64,000 nt of DNA from Pyxidicoccus trucidator (lineage in GTDB: Bacteria; Myxococcota; Myxococcia; Myxococcales; Myxococcaceae), in the NCBI RefSeq assembly GCF_010894435.1, contig NZ_JAAIXZ010000003.1, positions 186,001 through 250,000 of the forward strand. The letters run 5' to 3'. The translations under genes were made by a program, and so were the position numbers. Numbering within the stretch: the first letter of the stretch is position 1; each line of letters opens with the position of its first letter. The notes under the pieces are model-generated. The model was not told the origin of the DNA. It saw nothing but the letters and a program-made list of their open reading frames with translations, and made no database searches. Of this stretch, positions 54,680-63,416 are shown piece by piece.

Positions 54680-57600
54680 ATGACCTCGACCTCACGGGAT
54701 AACCAGCAAACGGAGCAGGGCCTCTCGGACGAGGGGGGCTATGGCACCGGCCACCCCGACACCGGTGGCCAGGACAACGGTCCCGACTCCGTCGGCGCGG
54801 GCGGCTCCGCGGACGGTCCTCCTCCGGCCGTGGGCTACGGCACGGGCGGTCGGGATGACGGCACGCACTCGGAGGGTGGCACGCCGCTGCACCACACGCG
54901 CGTGGGCCGCTACGTGCTGCTGTCGCGCCTGGGCCGTGGCGGCATGGGCGAGGTCTTCGAGGCGTTCGACCCCGAGCTCCGTCGCACCGTGGCCATCAAG
55001 GTGCTCCACGAGCGCCAGCTTCCCGGCGAGTCTCGCGACACGCGCGCGCTGCGGCTGATGCGCGAGGCGCAGGCCATGGCCCGCCTGTCCCACCCCAACG
55101 TCCTCACCGTGCACGACGTGGGCACGCATGACGGACGCGTCTTCCTCGCGATGGCGAAGGTGGACGGCGGCAACATGCGCCAGTGGCTGAGGAAGGCGAA
55201 GCGCTCCCTCCGGCAGGTGCTGCCCGTGTGTCTGTCCATGGGCCGGGGGCTCGCCGCCGCGCATGCGGCCGGGCTCGTCCACCGCGACTTCAAGCCGGAC
55301 AACGTCCTCCTCGGCACCGAGGGCGGTGTCTTCGTGACGGACTTCGGCATCGCCCGCGAGAGCGACGCCTCCGAGGAGCCCACGGTGCCCGTGCCGGAGG
55401 CCCTGTCACCCGGCGAGGACGCACCGCTCACCGTCACCGGCGCCATGGTGGGCACGCCCGCGTACATGGCTCCGGAGCAGTACGCGGGGCGGCCCGCGGA
55501 CGCGCGCTCGGACCAGTTCAGCTACTGCATCTCCGTGTACGAGGCCCTCGCCGGCCAGCGTCCCTTCGAGGAGGGCACGCTGCGGCGCATGGCCGTCACG
55601 CTGCTGGACACGGCGCGCGCGAAGGACGGCGCCATTGTCGCGGAGCGTCCCGAGCTGGCGCCTCCGCCGCACGCCAACGTGCCCGGCTGGGTGCACCGCC
55701 TGCTGGTGCGCGGCCTGTCCGTGTCGCCCGAGGCGCGCTTTCCCTCCATGGACGCGCTGCTGGATGCACTCGGCAAGGACCCGTCCGCCGCGCGCCGGAA
55801 GTGGCTGGGCGGCGCCGCGGCGGTGCTCGGCGGTGTGGCGCTGGCCGCGGGTGTCGCGGTGACGGTGTCGAAGCCGCAGGCTCAGCCGTGCGTCGGCGCG
55901 CCCGAGGTGTTCGCCCGCGTGTGGGGACCCTCGCAGCGGGTCGCCGTGGAGAAGGCCTTCCAGGACAGCGCCGCGCCGAATGCGGCGGGGGCCTTCACGC
56001 GGGTGTCGAAGGCGCTGGATGCGTACTCCACCCAGTGGACCACCATGCACCAGGAGGCGTGCGAGGCCACGCGCGTCAGCGGCGCCCAGCCCGAAGCACA
56101 CCTCGCGCTGCGCATGTCCTGCCTGGACCGCCGCCTGCGCGCGGTGGATGCGCTCACCGCTGAGTTGGTGCGCGCGGATGCGGCCCTCGTGAAGCGCAGC
56201 GTGGAAGCGGTGGATGCGCTGCGCGGGGTGTCCGGCTGCGCCAACGTGGAGGCCCTGGCCGCCCCCGTGCCGCTCGCGGAGGACCCGGCCCTGCGCGCGA
56301 AGGTGGACACGGCGCGCGGCGAGCTGGCGCATGCCCAGGCGCTCCTGGACTCGGGCCGCTACCAGCAGGCGCTCCCGGCGGCGAAGGCCGTCGCGGACTC
56401 GGCGCGTGCGCTGGGCTACCGCCCGCTGCAGGCCGAGGCCTTCCATGTCCTCGGCTGGGCGCACCAGCGGCTGAGCCAGTCGGAAGAGTCCATGAAGGCG
56501 TGGAACGAGGCCATGGCCGCCGCCACCGCCGGCCGCCATGACGAGGCCGCCGTGCAGGTGGCCACGGACCTGGTGGTGGCCCTCAGCGACGCGCGCGACT
56601 GGTTCTCCGAGGCCCACCTCTGGGCCGGGCAGGCCCACGCGCTGCTGGAGCGCATGGGCGGCTCGCCCGAGCTGGAGGGCAGGCTGGCCAACCACGAGGG
56701 CATCCTCGCCTTCCGCGAGGACAACCTCGACCTGGCGGCGACGCACTACACCCGCGCGCTGGCGCTGCGGGAGCGCGTGCTCGGCCCCACCCACGTGGAC
56801 ACGGCCAAGGTCCTCAACAACTTCGGCATGGTGCGCATGCGCCAGGCTCGCTACGCGGATGCGATGCCGCTCTACCAGCGCTCGCTCGCCATCAACGAGG
56901 AGCGGCTGGGCGCCCAGCACCCGCTGCTGGCCTCCACGCTCGCCAACCTGGGCATCGCCGCGAAGGAGCAGGGCCAGTACGCCGAGGCCCTCCAGTGGAC
57001 GGAGCGCGCGTACACGCTGCGCCGGGACACGCTGGGCCCCGACAACCGGCAGACGCTGCTGATGCTGAACGACCTGGCCCTCGTGCACGAGAAGGCGGAG
57101 GCGGCGGACAAGGCCCTGGCGCTCCACCAGCAGGCGCTGGAGGGGATGCGAAAGGCCTTCGGTCCGGAGAGCCTGGAGACCATCGAAGCGCTGCGCGCGC
57201 TCGCGCAGGCCGAGGAGCGCCTGGAGCGCGATGACGCGGCGCTGGCGCACTACCAGGAAGGGCTGGCGCTCCAGCTCAAAGTGCTCTCACCGGAGGACCT
57301 GGCGCTGCACACCATGGAAGAGGACGCGGGGCGCATGCTGCTGCTGCACCGCAAGCAGCCCCGCGAGGCGCTGCCGCTGGTCAGCGCCGCGCTCTCGCGC
57401 AAGCTGCGTACGCTGGGGGCCGAGCACGCCGGCACTGTGCATGCCCGCACGGGCCTGGGACTCACCCTGCTGGCGCTGAACAAGTCCGACCGCGCCCTGA
57501 AGGAACTGGAGGAGGCGGCGCGCGTGCTGGCTCCGCTGGGGTGGAGTGAGGCCGAGTCCGCGTGGGTGCACTTCGGGCTGGCGCGGGCGCTGTGGCAGAC

Positions 57601-57739
57601 GAAGCCGGCGGAGCGTCCCCGTGCGCTGGCGCTGGCCCAGAAGGCCATCGAGGGCTTCACGCAGGCGGGCCAGTACGGCCGGCGCGAGCTGGAGGAGGCG
57701 CGGCGCTGGATGGCCTCCCACGAGCGGGCGAGGCGGTAG
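54680..57739 (+). CDS. Ser/Thr protein kinase with C-terminal TPR domain
   Basis: About 1019 residues. A disordered Gly/Asp-rich N-terminus precedes a Hanks kinase domain: GRGGMGEVF loop, VAIKVL with Lys 107, HRDFKPDN with catalytic Asp 203, DFGIA and APEQYAGRP. A membrane helix follows (GGAAAVLGGVALAAGVAVTV), then a TPR array of more than ten units (ALALRERVLGPTHVDTAKVLNNFG, SLAINEERLGAQHPLLASTLANLG). ATG 54680 or ATG 54671 may be the start; earlier codons have poor context. Myxobacteria use many such kinase-TPR proteins to read envelope or partner-protein states. The next gene is 11 bases away and could be a partner. Confidence 0.9.
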   Translation: MTSTSRDNQQTEQGLSDEGGYGTGHPDTGGQDNGPDSVGAGGSADGPPPAVGYGTGGRDDGTHSEGGTPLHHTRVGRYVLLSRLGRGGMGEVFEAFDPELRRTVAIKVLHERQLPGESRDTRALRLMREAQAMARLSHPNVLTVHDVGTHDGRVFLAMAKVDGGNMRQWLRKAKRSLRQVLPVCLSMGRGLAAAHAAGLVHRDFKPDNVLLGTEGGVFVTDFGIARESDASEEPTVPVPEALSPGEDAPLTVTGAMVGTPAYMAPEQYAGRPADARSDQFSYCISVYEALAGQRPFEEGTLRRMAVTLLDTARAKDGAIVAERPELAPPPHANVPGWVHRLLVRGLSVSPEARFPSMDALLDALGKDPSAARRKWLGGAAAVLGGVALAAGVAVTVSKPQAQPCVGAPEVFARVWGPSQRVAVEKAFQDSAAPNAAGAFTRVSKALDAYSTQWTTMHQEACEATRVSGAQPEAHLALRMSCLDRRLRAVDALTAELVRADAALVKRSVEAVDALRGVSGCANVEALAAPVPLAEDPALRAKVDTARGELAHAQALLDSGRYQQALPAAKAVADSARALGYRPLQAEAFHVLGWAHQRLSQSEESMKAWNEAMAAATAGRHDEAAVQVATDLVVALSDARDWFSEAHLWAGQAHALLERMGGSPELEGRLANHEGILAFREDNLDLAATHYTRALALRERVLGPTHVDTAKVLNNFGMVRMRQARYADAMPLYQRSLAINEERLGAQHPLLASTLANLGIAAKEQGQYAEALQWTERAYTLRRDTLGPDNRQTLLMLNDLALVHEKAEAADKALALHQQALEGMRKAFGPESLETIEALRALAQAEERLERDDAALAHYQEGLALQLKVLSPEDLALHTMEEDAGRMLLLHRKQPREALPLVSAALSRKLRTLGAEHAGTVHARTGLGLTLLALNKSDRALKELEEAARVLAPLGWSEAESAWVHFGLARALWQTKPAERPRALALAQKAIEGFTQAGQYGRRELEEARRWMASHERARR

Positions 57740-57750
57740 GCTGCGGCGGA

Positions 57751-59007
57751 ATGGGGCTCTTCGACAACCGCGCCTGGCTCCGCAGGACGCGCCGACGTGC
57801 ACTCTGGCCACTGTCCCTGTCCATCTATCGCTCCTGGATGAAGGACGTGGTGGAGCTGACGGCGGTGCGGGAGGAGAAGGACCTCGAGCTCCTCGATGTG
57901 CTGTTTTCGTTCCGCCGGTACGAGCGCGCGCTGGCGCTCCTCGACCGCGCGGCACTCGAGCTTCCGCTGCGTGAGGTGGCGGTGCGCCGGGCCGTGTGTC
58001 TCTGTCACCTCGGACGGGACGAAGAAGCCCGCCTCGTGCTCTTCGAGGCATGGCGCCAGAGCGAGGACCCGAGGCTCGTCTTCGAGCTGTCCTGGCTGGC
58101 GGAGCTGCGAGGCTGGGGGGCGACGGGCCTTCCAGTCAGGGACGCCTTCCGCTGGCTGCTCGACGCGAGGTTCGCCGCCCGGCCCCCGCCCCTGGATGAG
58201 GCACGTGCCGCGAGGTGGGCGGAGTCGAACTGGCTCTACGAGGAGGACCGGAAGCAGGCGCCGATACCGGACGTCGACGTGGGCCCGCGCTACTTCCCCT
58301 ACGAGCCTGAGGTTGCGCTGTGGACGGCGGTGCTCGCGGCCCGAGGTGGCACGCCGGTGAGGGACACCGTGGAGGACGCGCTGGGGGTCGCCACCCGCGA
58401 GTGGCCGGAGCTGTGGAATGTCCTCACCCTGGACCCGCTCTTCCAGCCCTTCGTGGCGCCGCCTCGCCCCACGCTCCCGGTGCTGCCGGCGGAGCTGGAT
58501 GAGCGGATGCAGCTCTGGAACATCCTCGAGCTCTCACCCGAGCCAGGTGACGGCGGCGCCGCCATCCCGCTGGGCACCTACTGCCCCGAGCCGTATGAGT
58601 TCGACGACGACCCGCTCTACTCCCTGCACGACTCGGTGGGCCGGTTCACCATCTGGGTCGCACGACAGCCCGAGCCTCCCTTCCGCATCGAGGTGTCTCC
58701 GTCGGACCGCTTGGGCCGATACGACCGGGGCGTGCTCGGAACGCTGCGCGAGCTGGCTCCGCACAGCCAGGACGTGTGGTTCTTCCTCCGCGACATCAAC
58801 CGGGAGTACGCGGACGAAATCTCCCTGCGCGGGGGCCGCTATGGCTTCCGCCGCTGGTCGCTCAAGGACGTCGAGTCCGATCCGGACAAGCCCTTCATCG
58901 AGCACGTCCACACGCTGCTCCGCCAGCTGGCCGGACGCCCGGAGGCGCGGTTCCAGTCGGCGGAGTTCCAGCGCTTCCTCCGGCACTTCTCGCCGAGCGC
59001 TCCGTAG
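57751..59007 (+). CDS. Uncharacterised soluble protein, TPR-like N-terminus
   Basis: A 418-residue protein starting at ATG 57751, 11 bases after the kinase-TPR gene; the open frame extends into that gene but is a shadow there. Residues about 45-130 form TPR-like helix pairs (LLDVLFSFRRYERALALLDRAALEL, LGRDEEARLVLFEAW). The rest is rich in Trp, Pro and Asp (for example WNILELSPEP, EPYEFDDDPLYSLHDSVGRFTIW) without a recognised family. There is no signal peptide. The last codons (HFSPSAP) lie in a 24-base sequence that recurs 91 bases on. The location suggests it serves the kinase, but this is inference. Confidence 0.6.
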   Translation: MGLFDNRAWLRRTRRRALWPLSLSIYRSWMKDVVELTAVREEKDLELLDVLFSFRRYERALALLDRAALELPLREVAVRRAVCLCHLGRDEEARLVLFEAWRQSEDPRLVFELSWLAELRGWGATGLPVRDAFRWLLDARFAARPPPLDEARAARWAESNWLYEEDRKQAPIPDVDVGPRYFPYEPEVALWTAVLAARGGTPVRDTVEDALGVATREWPELWNVLTLDPLFQPFVAPPRPTLPVLPAELDERMQLWNILELSPEPGDGGAAIPLGTYCPEPYEFDDDPLYSLHDSVGRFTIWVARQPEPPFRIEVSPSDRLGRYDRGVLGTLRELAPHSQDVWFFLRDINREYADEISLRGGRYGFRRWSLKDVESDPDKPFIEHVHTLLRQLAGRPEARFQSAEFQRFLRHFSPSAP

Positions 59008-59098
59008 GGGACGCGAGGGAGCAGCGCCGCCACTTCTCGCCGGGCGGGACGCCAGGGAGCAGCGTCCCAGCCGTCACTTCTCGCCGAGCGCTCCGTAG
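58984..59098. repeat. 24-bp direct repeat joining two convergent gene ends
   Basis: CACTTCTCGCCGAGCGCTCC plus GTAG occurs at 58984-59007, where it ends the plus-strand gene (HFSPSAP, stop). It recurs identically at 59075-59098, where its complement encodes the C-terminus of the minus-strand peptidase (RYGALGEK, stop). A third partial copy (CACTTCTCGCCGGGCG) starts at 59031. The intervening bases also repeat GGGAGCAGCG. Confidence 0.85.
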
Positions 59099-60885
59099 CG
59101 CACCACGCGGAAGCGCGCGCCCTGCGCCTCGCGGATGCGGGCGGCGAGCACGTCGTGCAGCTCGGGCGTCCACGTGCTCCAGCGCTCGAAGAACTTCGCG
59201 GTGGCCGCCTTGTCGCCCGAGTGCTGGAGGGCAATCACCTCCTTGAGCAGCGAGCTGACGGTGTCCAGGTACTTGTCGTACTGAATCGTGAGGCGCGCCG
59301 TCTTCGGGTCCGCGCGAATCAGGCCCCGGTCCAGGAACCAGTTGAACTGCACCAGCTGCATGCGCTGGTACGGCTGGTCCTCGCGCGGGCGCACGTTCTG
59401 AAGGGTGCGACGAATGCCCGAGGCCTGCACGGTGCGCAGGCTGGCGGCGTCCAGCGAGCCGCTCTTGTTGAAGGCGTGCAGCGCGAAGAGGCTGACGAGG
59501 TCCGCCTTCATCTCCTCCATGGCGTCCGCGTAGTCCTCCAGCGCCACGTCCAGCGTGCGGCCCTTCGTGTCGCGGTCCGGGCCCAGGTAGTGGCCGACCT
59601 CGTGCCAGAGCGTGCGCTGGAAGTTGCCCTCGGAGGTGAGGTCCTTCGCGTGCGCGTCCACCGTGGCGGCGCGCCAGATGCGCTCGTCCGCGGCGAAGAG
59701 GTCCGGGTTCTTCATGATGTTCTCGCGCAGCAGGATGGTGCGGCCGTAGCGGCGCGAGTACAGCGGGTCATTGGGCAGAATCGTCGCCGTGTTGGTGCCG
59801 CGCGCCTGGCCGAAGTCCGCCACCACCTCGTACACGCCGACGGGGATGTCCTCGCGGATGCGCCGCTTCGCGGGGTACGGCAGCGCGTCCTCTATCCCTT
59901 GCAGGCCGCTCAGCCGCTTGCGCAGCTCGCGCGTGGCCTCCTCGTTCAGCAGCAGCACGGACACGCCGTAGAAGGCCTTCACCCCGTAGAGCGCGTCGTC
60001 ATACGTCTCGTACGCGCCGAGCTGCACGTTGAGCTTCTTGAAGCGCCCCGTCACCCACGACGCGTCGCCGCTCTCGTAGTCGTTGCTGAGCATGTCGCGC
60101 GCGCGGTTTCGCAAGTAGCGCGCCAGCTCCTCGTCGCTCGCCTGCACCCGGCTCGCCGCGCGCATCAGCAGCCCGTACACCTTCACCAGCTCCGGCCCGT
60201 AGGCCACGGCGTAGGGCACCGCATACAGCGCCTTGGCGTCGGGCCGCTTCGCGCGGACCTGGAGCGACTCACGCAGGCCGGGGTGCAGCGTGTCCAGCAC
60301 GGGGTGGGCCTGGAGCACCTTCACGTCCTGGCGCAGGTTGTCCGCGGTGGCGCGGCGGACCACGGTGAGCTCGCCCATCAGGGACTCGCGCTGCTCGGGG
60401 TGCGCGGCGAGGTATGTGTCCACCTCCGCGCGCGTTGCGTCCGGTGGGTAGACGTTGCGCGCCGGCACCTGCGGGTCCACGGGGAGGAAGGGCTCGCGGG
60501 CGTTGGTCAGCGTGCTCGCGATGGGGCCCTGGTAGAGCCGGTACAGAGTGAGTAAATCTTGCGTGCGCTTGGGGCTGCCCAGCTTCTTGTCCAGCATCCG
60601 GAGCCGCGTGTGCGACGTAAGCGCCTGATGGTGGCGCGACGTTTCATACAGCTCCTGGAGGACCTGGCCCGCCTCCAGGAGGTCCTTCACCGCGGCCTGC
60701 TCGTCGGGCGAGAGGCGCGAGAGTTCGGGCGCGAGCCGCACCTCCTCCGTCTTGGCGAGAATCTCCGCCACCTTCTCCTCGGGCCAGTAGCCCGGGGGCA
60801 GGGTGGGGGAAGCGGGCGCGGCGGCATGGGCCGCGAGCGTCGTGAGGGCCGCGACGGCCAGGGTCAGCGCGTGGGGAAGTCGCAT
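59074..60885 (-). CDS. M49-like (dipeptidyl-peptidase III-type) zinc peptidase
   Basis: A 603-residue exported protein. The start at 60885 gives a signal peptide (RLPHALTLAVAALTTLAAHAA); the frame is also open from a GTG at 60924. The zinc site is HEVGHYLG with His 428, Glu 429 and His 432, followed about 30 residues later by EEMKADLVSL, which supplies the third ligand Glu as in family M49 and related peptidases. M49 proper has a longer HExxxGH spacing, so this is a relative with the classical HExxH. The protein is 100-150 residues shorter than eukaryotic DPP III. It probably degrades short peptides in the periplasm. It is convergent with the 57751 gene. Confidence 0.75.
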   Translation of the reverse strand: MRLPHALTLAVAALTTLAAHAAAPASPTLPPGYWPEEKVAEILAKTEEVRLAPELSRLSPDEQAAVKDLLEAGQVLQELYETSRHHQALTSHTRLRMLDKKLGSPKRTQDLLTLYRLYQGPIASTLTNAREPFLPVDPQVPARNVYPPDATRAEVDTYLAAHPEQRESLMGELTVVRRATADNLRQDVKVLQAHPVLDTLHPGLRESLQVRAKRPDAKALYAVPYAVAYGPELVKVYGLLMRAASRVQASDEELARYLRNRARDMLSNDYESGDASWVTGRFKKLNVQLGAYETYDDALYGVKAFYGVSVLLLNEEATRELRKRLSGLQGIEDALPYPAKRRIREDIPVGVYEVVADFGQARGTNTATILPNDPLYSRRYGRTILLRENIMKNPDLFAADERIWRAATVDAHAKDLTSEGNFQRTLWHEVGHYLGPDRDTKGRTLDVALEDYADAMEEMKADLVSLFALHAFNKSGSLDAASLRTVQASGIRRTLQNVRPREDQPYQRMQLVQFNWFLDRGLIRADPKTARLTIQYDKYLDTVSSLLKEVIALQHSGDKAATAKFFERWSTWTPELHDVLAARIREAQGARFRVVRYGALGEK

Positions 60886-61016
60886 GGCGGGCAAGACTGC
60901 CACGGCCCCACGCGTATTCCCCACGGCTTACACGTCGGTGCCCGGATGTGGATGAAAGGGCTGCTGTCCTGGTCGAAGCGGACGCTGCCGGTGCTCGGCC
61001 TCCGGACAACCCGCGT

Positions 61017-62663
61017 TCAGACCCACCACCAGCAAGCGGCGGCCCCGAGCAGCACCAGCCCGCCCAGGCCCACCGCGGCCCACCGACGGAGGAGCCGCTT
61101 CCGGGAGGGCGCCGCCAGCAGGCGGGTGGACTGCTCTGCCAGTGACGGGTCTTCCTCCTCGTGCGCGGAGGACCCGTGCTTCGGCATGGTGGCTCGCGTG
61201 TGCACGGAGTGCACCGAGTGCTCGGGCGACACGGAGGTCGCGCGCGTGTGCACGGAGTGCACCGAGTGCTCGGGCGATGCGGAGGTCGCGCGCGTGGGCA
61301 CGGAGTGCACCGAGTGCTCGGAAGAGGGTGTGTCCGTGGGCAGCGAGGAGAGGGAGTGCTCGTACCGGGGCTCTGGCGTCGGCTGGCGCGCGGGCTCGGG
61401 CGCGGAAGCTGGACGGTGTGCCTCCGGCCCCGGTGCGGAAGTGGCCTTTCCCTCGGGTGGAGCGTGTCCAGGGGGCGGCCTGCGCGCCTCCGCGCCCGGT
61501 GCCGACACATGCGCCGGAGCCAGCGTAAGTGCCTCCGGCCTGCGCTCCTCCGGCCCCGGCATGGGAGTCAGCTTACGTGCGGCCGGAGCCACGGGCCGGG
61601 GCTCTTGGGCAACGGGCACCGGCGTCGGCTTGCGCGCGGCCGGAGCCAGGTTCCGGGGCTCCTGGGCCACCGTCTCGGGCGCGGGCCCTTGCAGGCGCTG
61701 GGGCTTCGTGGCGGGGCGTCCCTCCACCTCCGTGGCCACCTCGAGCGGCGCATGGCGAGACCGGTTGCGCGGCTGAGCCTCCAGCAGTCGCGAGGGAAAC
61801 AGGGTGGAGTCCTCGCGCCCGGCGAGCACCGCGCGCAGCTCCTTCGCGACCTCCTCACAGTTCGCGGGCCGCGCCTTGCGGTCCTTGGCCAGCATCCGCG
61901 CCACCAGCGCGGAGAGCGCGGGCGGCACGTCCTGCCGGAATTGCTCCAGCGGCGGCGGCGCGTCGTAGAGCACCGCCTCCATCACCGAGCGCGCGCGGTG
62001 CGCGGGCAGCGGGCGCTTGCCGGCCACCAGCTCGAAGAGGCACACGCCCAGCGAGTACACGTCACTGCGCGCGTCGAGTGTCTCGTCGCGAATCTGCTCC
62101 GGCGACATGTACCCGAGCTTCCCCATGATGACGCCGGACGTGGTCTGCGTGCCGTCCGCCGTCTTCACGATGCCGAAGTCGGCGATCTTCACCTCGCCCG
62201 AGTACGACACCAGCAGGTTGTCCAGGGACACGTCGCGGTGGACCAGCTCCATCCACCTTCCGGTGCGCGGCTCCGCGAAGCGGTGCACGTACGCGAGCCC
62301 GTCACACGTCTGCGCCACCGCGTGCAGCACGGGGACGAGGGGCAGCGGCACGGGGCGGCTGGCGGCCAGGACTCCCGCGAGGCTGGAGCCCGGCACGTAC
62401 TCCATGGCCAGGTAGAGCTGGTCGTCGATGACGCCGGTGTCGAGCACCTGGACGATGTTGGGGTGCTGGAGGCCCGCGGCCACCTCGGCCTCGCGCAGCA
62501 GGCGCCGCCGGAAGCGGGGGTCCGCCGCCAGCTCGGCGTTCATGCGCTTGACGACGACGGGGCCTTCCCGGTCCTCACGCTCCGCCAGGGACACGCGGCC
62601 CATGCCCCCGGCGCCGAGCTCGCGGAGGATGCGGTACGGCCCGAAGCGCTCGATGCCACTCAT
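61017..62663 (-). CDS. Ser/Thr protein kinase with Pro-rich linker, 16-residue repeats and C-terminal anchor
   Basis: A 548-residue membrane-anchored Hanks kinase. The catalytic domain covers about 1-270 (GAGGMGRVSL loop, VVVKRM, LVHRDVSLDNLL, ADFGI, SPEQIRD, SDVYSLG). A long Pro/Ala/Glu linker with repeated motifs (VAQEPRP, PAARK) contains three tandem copies of a 16-residue unit based on EHSVHSVHTRATSVSP. One C-terminal membrane helix (AAVGLGGLVLLGAAACWWW) ends the protein, placing the kinase in the cytoplasm on the inner membrane. It is the first gene on its strand; the gap to the GGGH-repeat gene is 85 bases. The substrate is unknown. Confidence 0.9.
   Translation of the reverse strand: MSGIERFGPYRILRELGAGGMGRVSLAEREDREGPVVVKRMNAELAADPRFRRRLLREAEVAAGLQHPNIVQVLDTGVIDDQLYLAMEYVPGSSLAGVLAASRPVPLPLVPVLHAVAQTCDGLAYVHRFAEPRTGRWMELVHRDVSLDNLLVSYSGEVKIADFGIVKTADGTQTTSGVIMGKLGYMSPEQIRDETLDARSDVYSLGVCLFELVAGKRPLPAHRARSVMEAVLYDAPPPLEQFRQDVPPALSALVARMLAKDRKARPANCEEVAKELRAVLAGREDSTLFPSRLLEAQPRNRSRHAPLEVATEVEGRPATKPQRLQGPAPETVAQEPRNLAPAARKPTPVPVAQEPRPVAPAARKLTPMPGPEERRPEALTLAPAHVSAPGAEARRPPPGHAPPEGKATSAPGPEAHRPASAPEPARQPTPEPRYEHSLSSLPTDTPSSEHSVHSVPTRATSASPEHSVHSVHTRATSVSPEHSVHSVHTRATMPKHGSSAHEEEDPSLAEQSTRLLAAPSRKRLLRRWAAVGLGGLVLLGAAACWWWV
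61192..61335 (-). repeat. Three 48-bp in-frame repeats in the kinase linker
   Basis: Units starting at 61192, 61240 and 61288 are nearly identical and encode three 16-residue repeats, EHSVHSV(H/P)TRATS. The length is a multiple of three, so copy number can change without a frameshift. Confidence 0.85.
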
Positions 62664-62748
62664 GCGCCCGCAGGCTACCCCCAGAACCCGTGGCGGGTCT
62701 CCCTCGCGTCCCGGGAGTCCGCCAGCCGTGCTCTACCGAGGGCGGCCC

Positions 62749-63249
62749 CTACTCAATGCCCCGCTTCTCGGGCGGGGCGTTCATGAGGATGTTGTTGGCG
62801 TGGGCGCCGCCCGGCCTGTCACCCCGGTCCATCAGCGGACCCGGAAGGCCCCTGGGGAACAGCCGCTGCAGCAGCCTCCCGATGGCGCCCGGGAAGGACG
62901 GACGCGCGGCGGGCGCGCCGGAGTCAGTGTCCCGAGGCTTGTTGCTGCTCTCGTTGGGGACCTTGGAGATGTTGTCGGCGTGGCCGCCACCAATCCGGAT
63001 GGGGGACCACTTGCCGGGACGCTTCACGGCCGGGTCGAACTCGTCCTTCTTCGGCTCGTACGCCGCCGTCTGGAGGTTGTCGCTGTGGCCGCCGCCCACC
63101 TTCAGCGCCGAGCCCGACACGCCGTCCTTCTTCCCGGTGCCCGTGAGAATCTCACGGGCCAACTTGTCGGACAGGCGAGGGCCGCCGGAAGAGGACTCGG
63201 GGGACGCCGGGGACGACACGGGGCTCTGACGCGGTCCGACAATCTTCAC
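62749..63249 (-). CDS. Small protein with three GG(G/A)H(S/A)(D/N)N repeats
   Basis: A 166-residue disordered-looking protein, rich in Pro, Ser and Gly, without signal peptide or membrane helix. Three spaced copies of a short motif occur: KVGGGHSDNLQTAAYEP, RIGGGHADNISKVPNE and RPGGAHANNILMNAPPE. GTG 63249 is chosen because GAGGTG lies just before it; GTG 63267 is also possible. The motif resembles no family I recognise. The conserved His and Asp/Asn within repeats could bind metal or be a docking signal. The neighbours, a kinase and a cupin oxygenase, give no clue. Confidence 0.55.
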   Translation of the reverse strand: MKIVGPRQSPVSSPASPESSSGGPRLSDKLAREILTGTGKKDGVSGSALKVGGGHSDNLQTAAYEPKKDEFDPAVKRPGKWSPIRIGGGHADNISKVPNESSNKPRDTDSGAPAARPSFPGAIGRLLQRLFPRGLPGPLMDRGDRPGGAHANNILMNAPPEKRGIE

Positions 63250-63416
63250 GGGACACCTCGGCGGCACTCACCTCTGCCAAGGAGGATTATTGGGACGAGG
63301 CGTCCGGAAGTTTCCGGGGAATTCCCTGACGTTATGGAATCTACAAATTCGGAAGGAATTGCAGGCTCGCACACACTGTGCGACAGGCCATGCACACCGC
63401 GTGCGCGGGTGGGCCG

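Noticed and set aside
58984..59098. 24-bp direct repeats considered as attachment sites of an excised element
   Set aside because: Only about 67 bases lie between them, no integrase is nearby, and they coincide exactly with coding ends of both genes.
61192..61335. Three 48-bp repeats considered as a CRISPR array
   Set aside because: The units are contiguous without spacers and keep the kinase reading frame.
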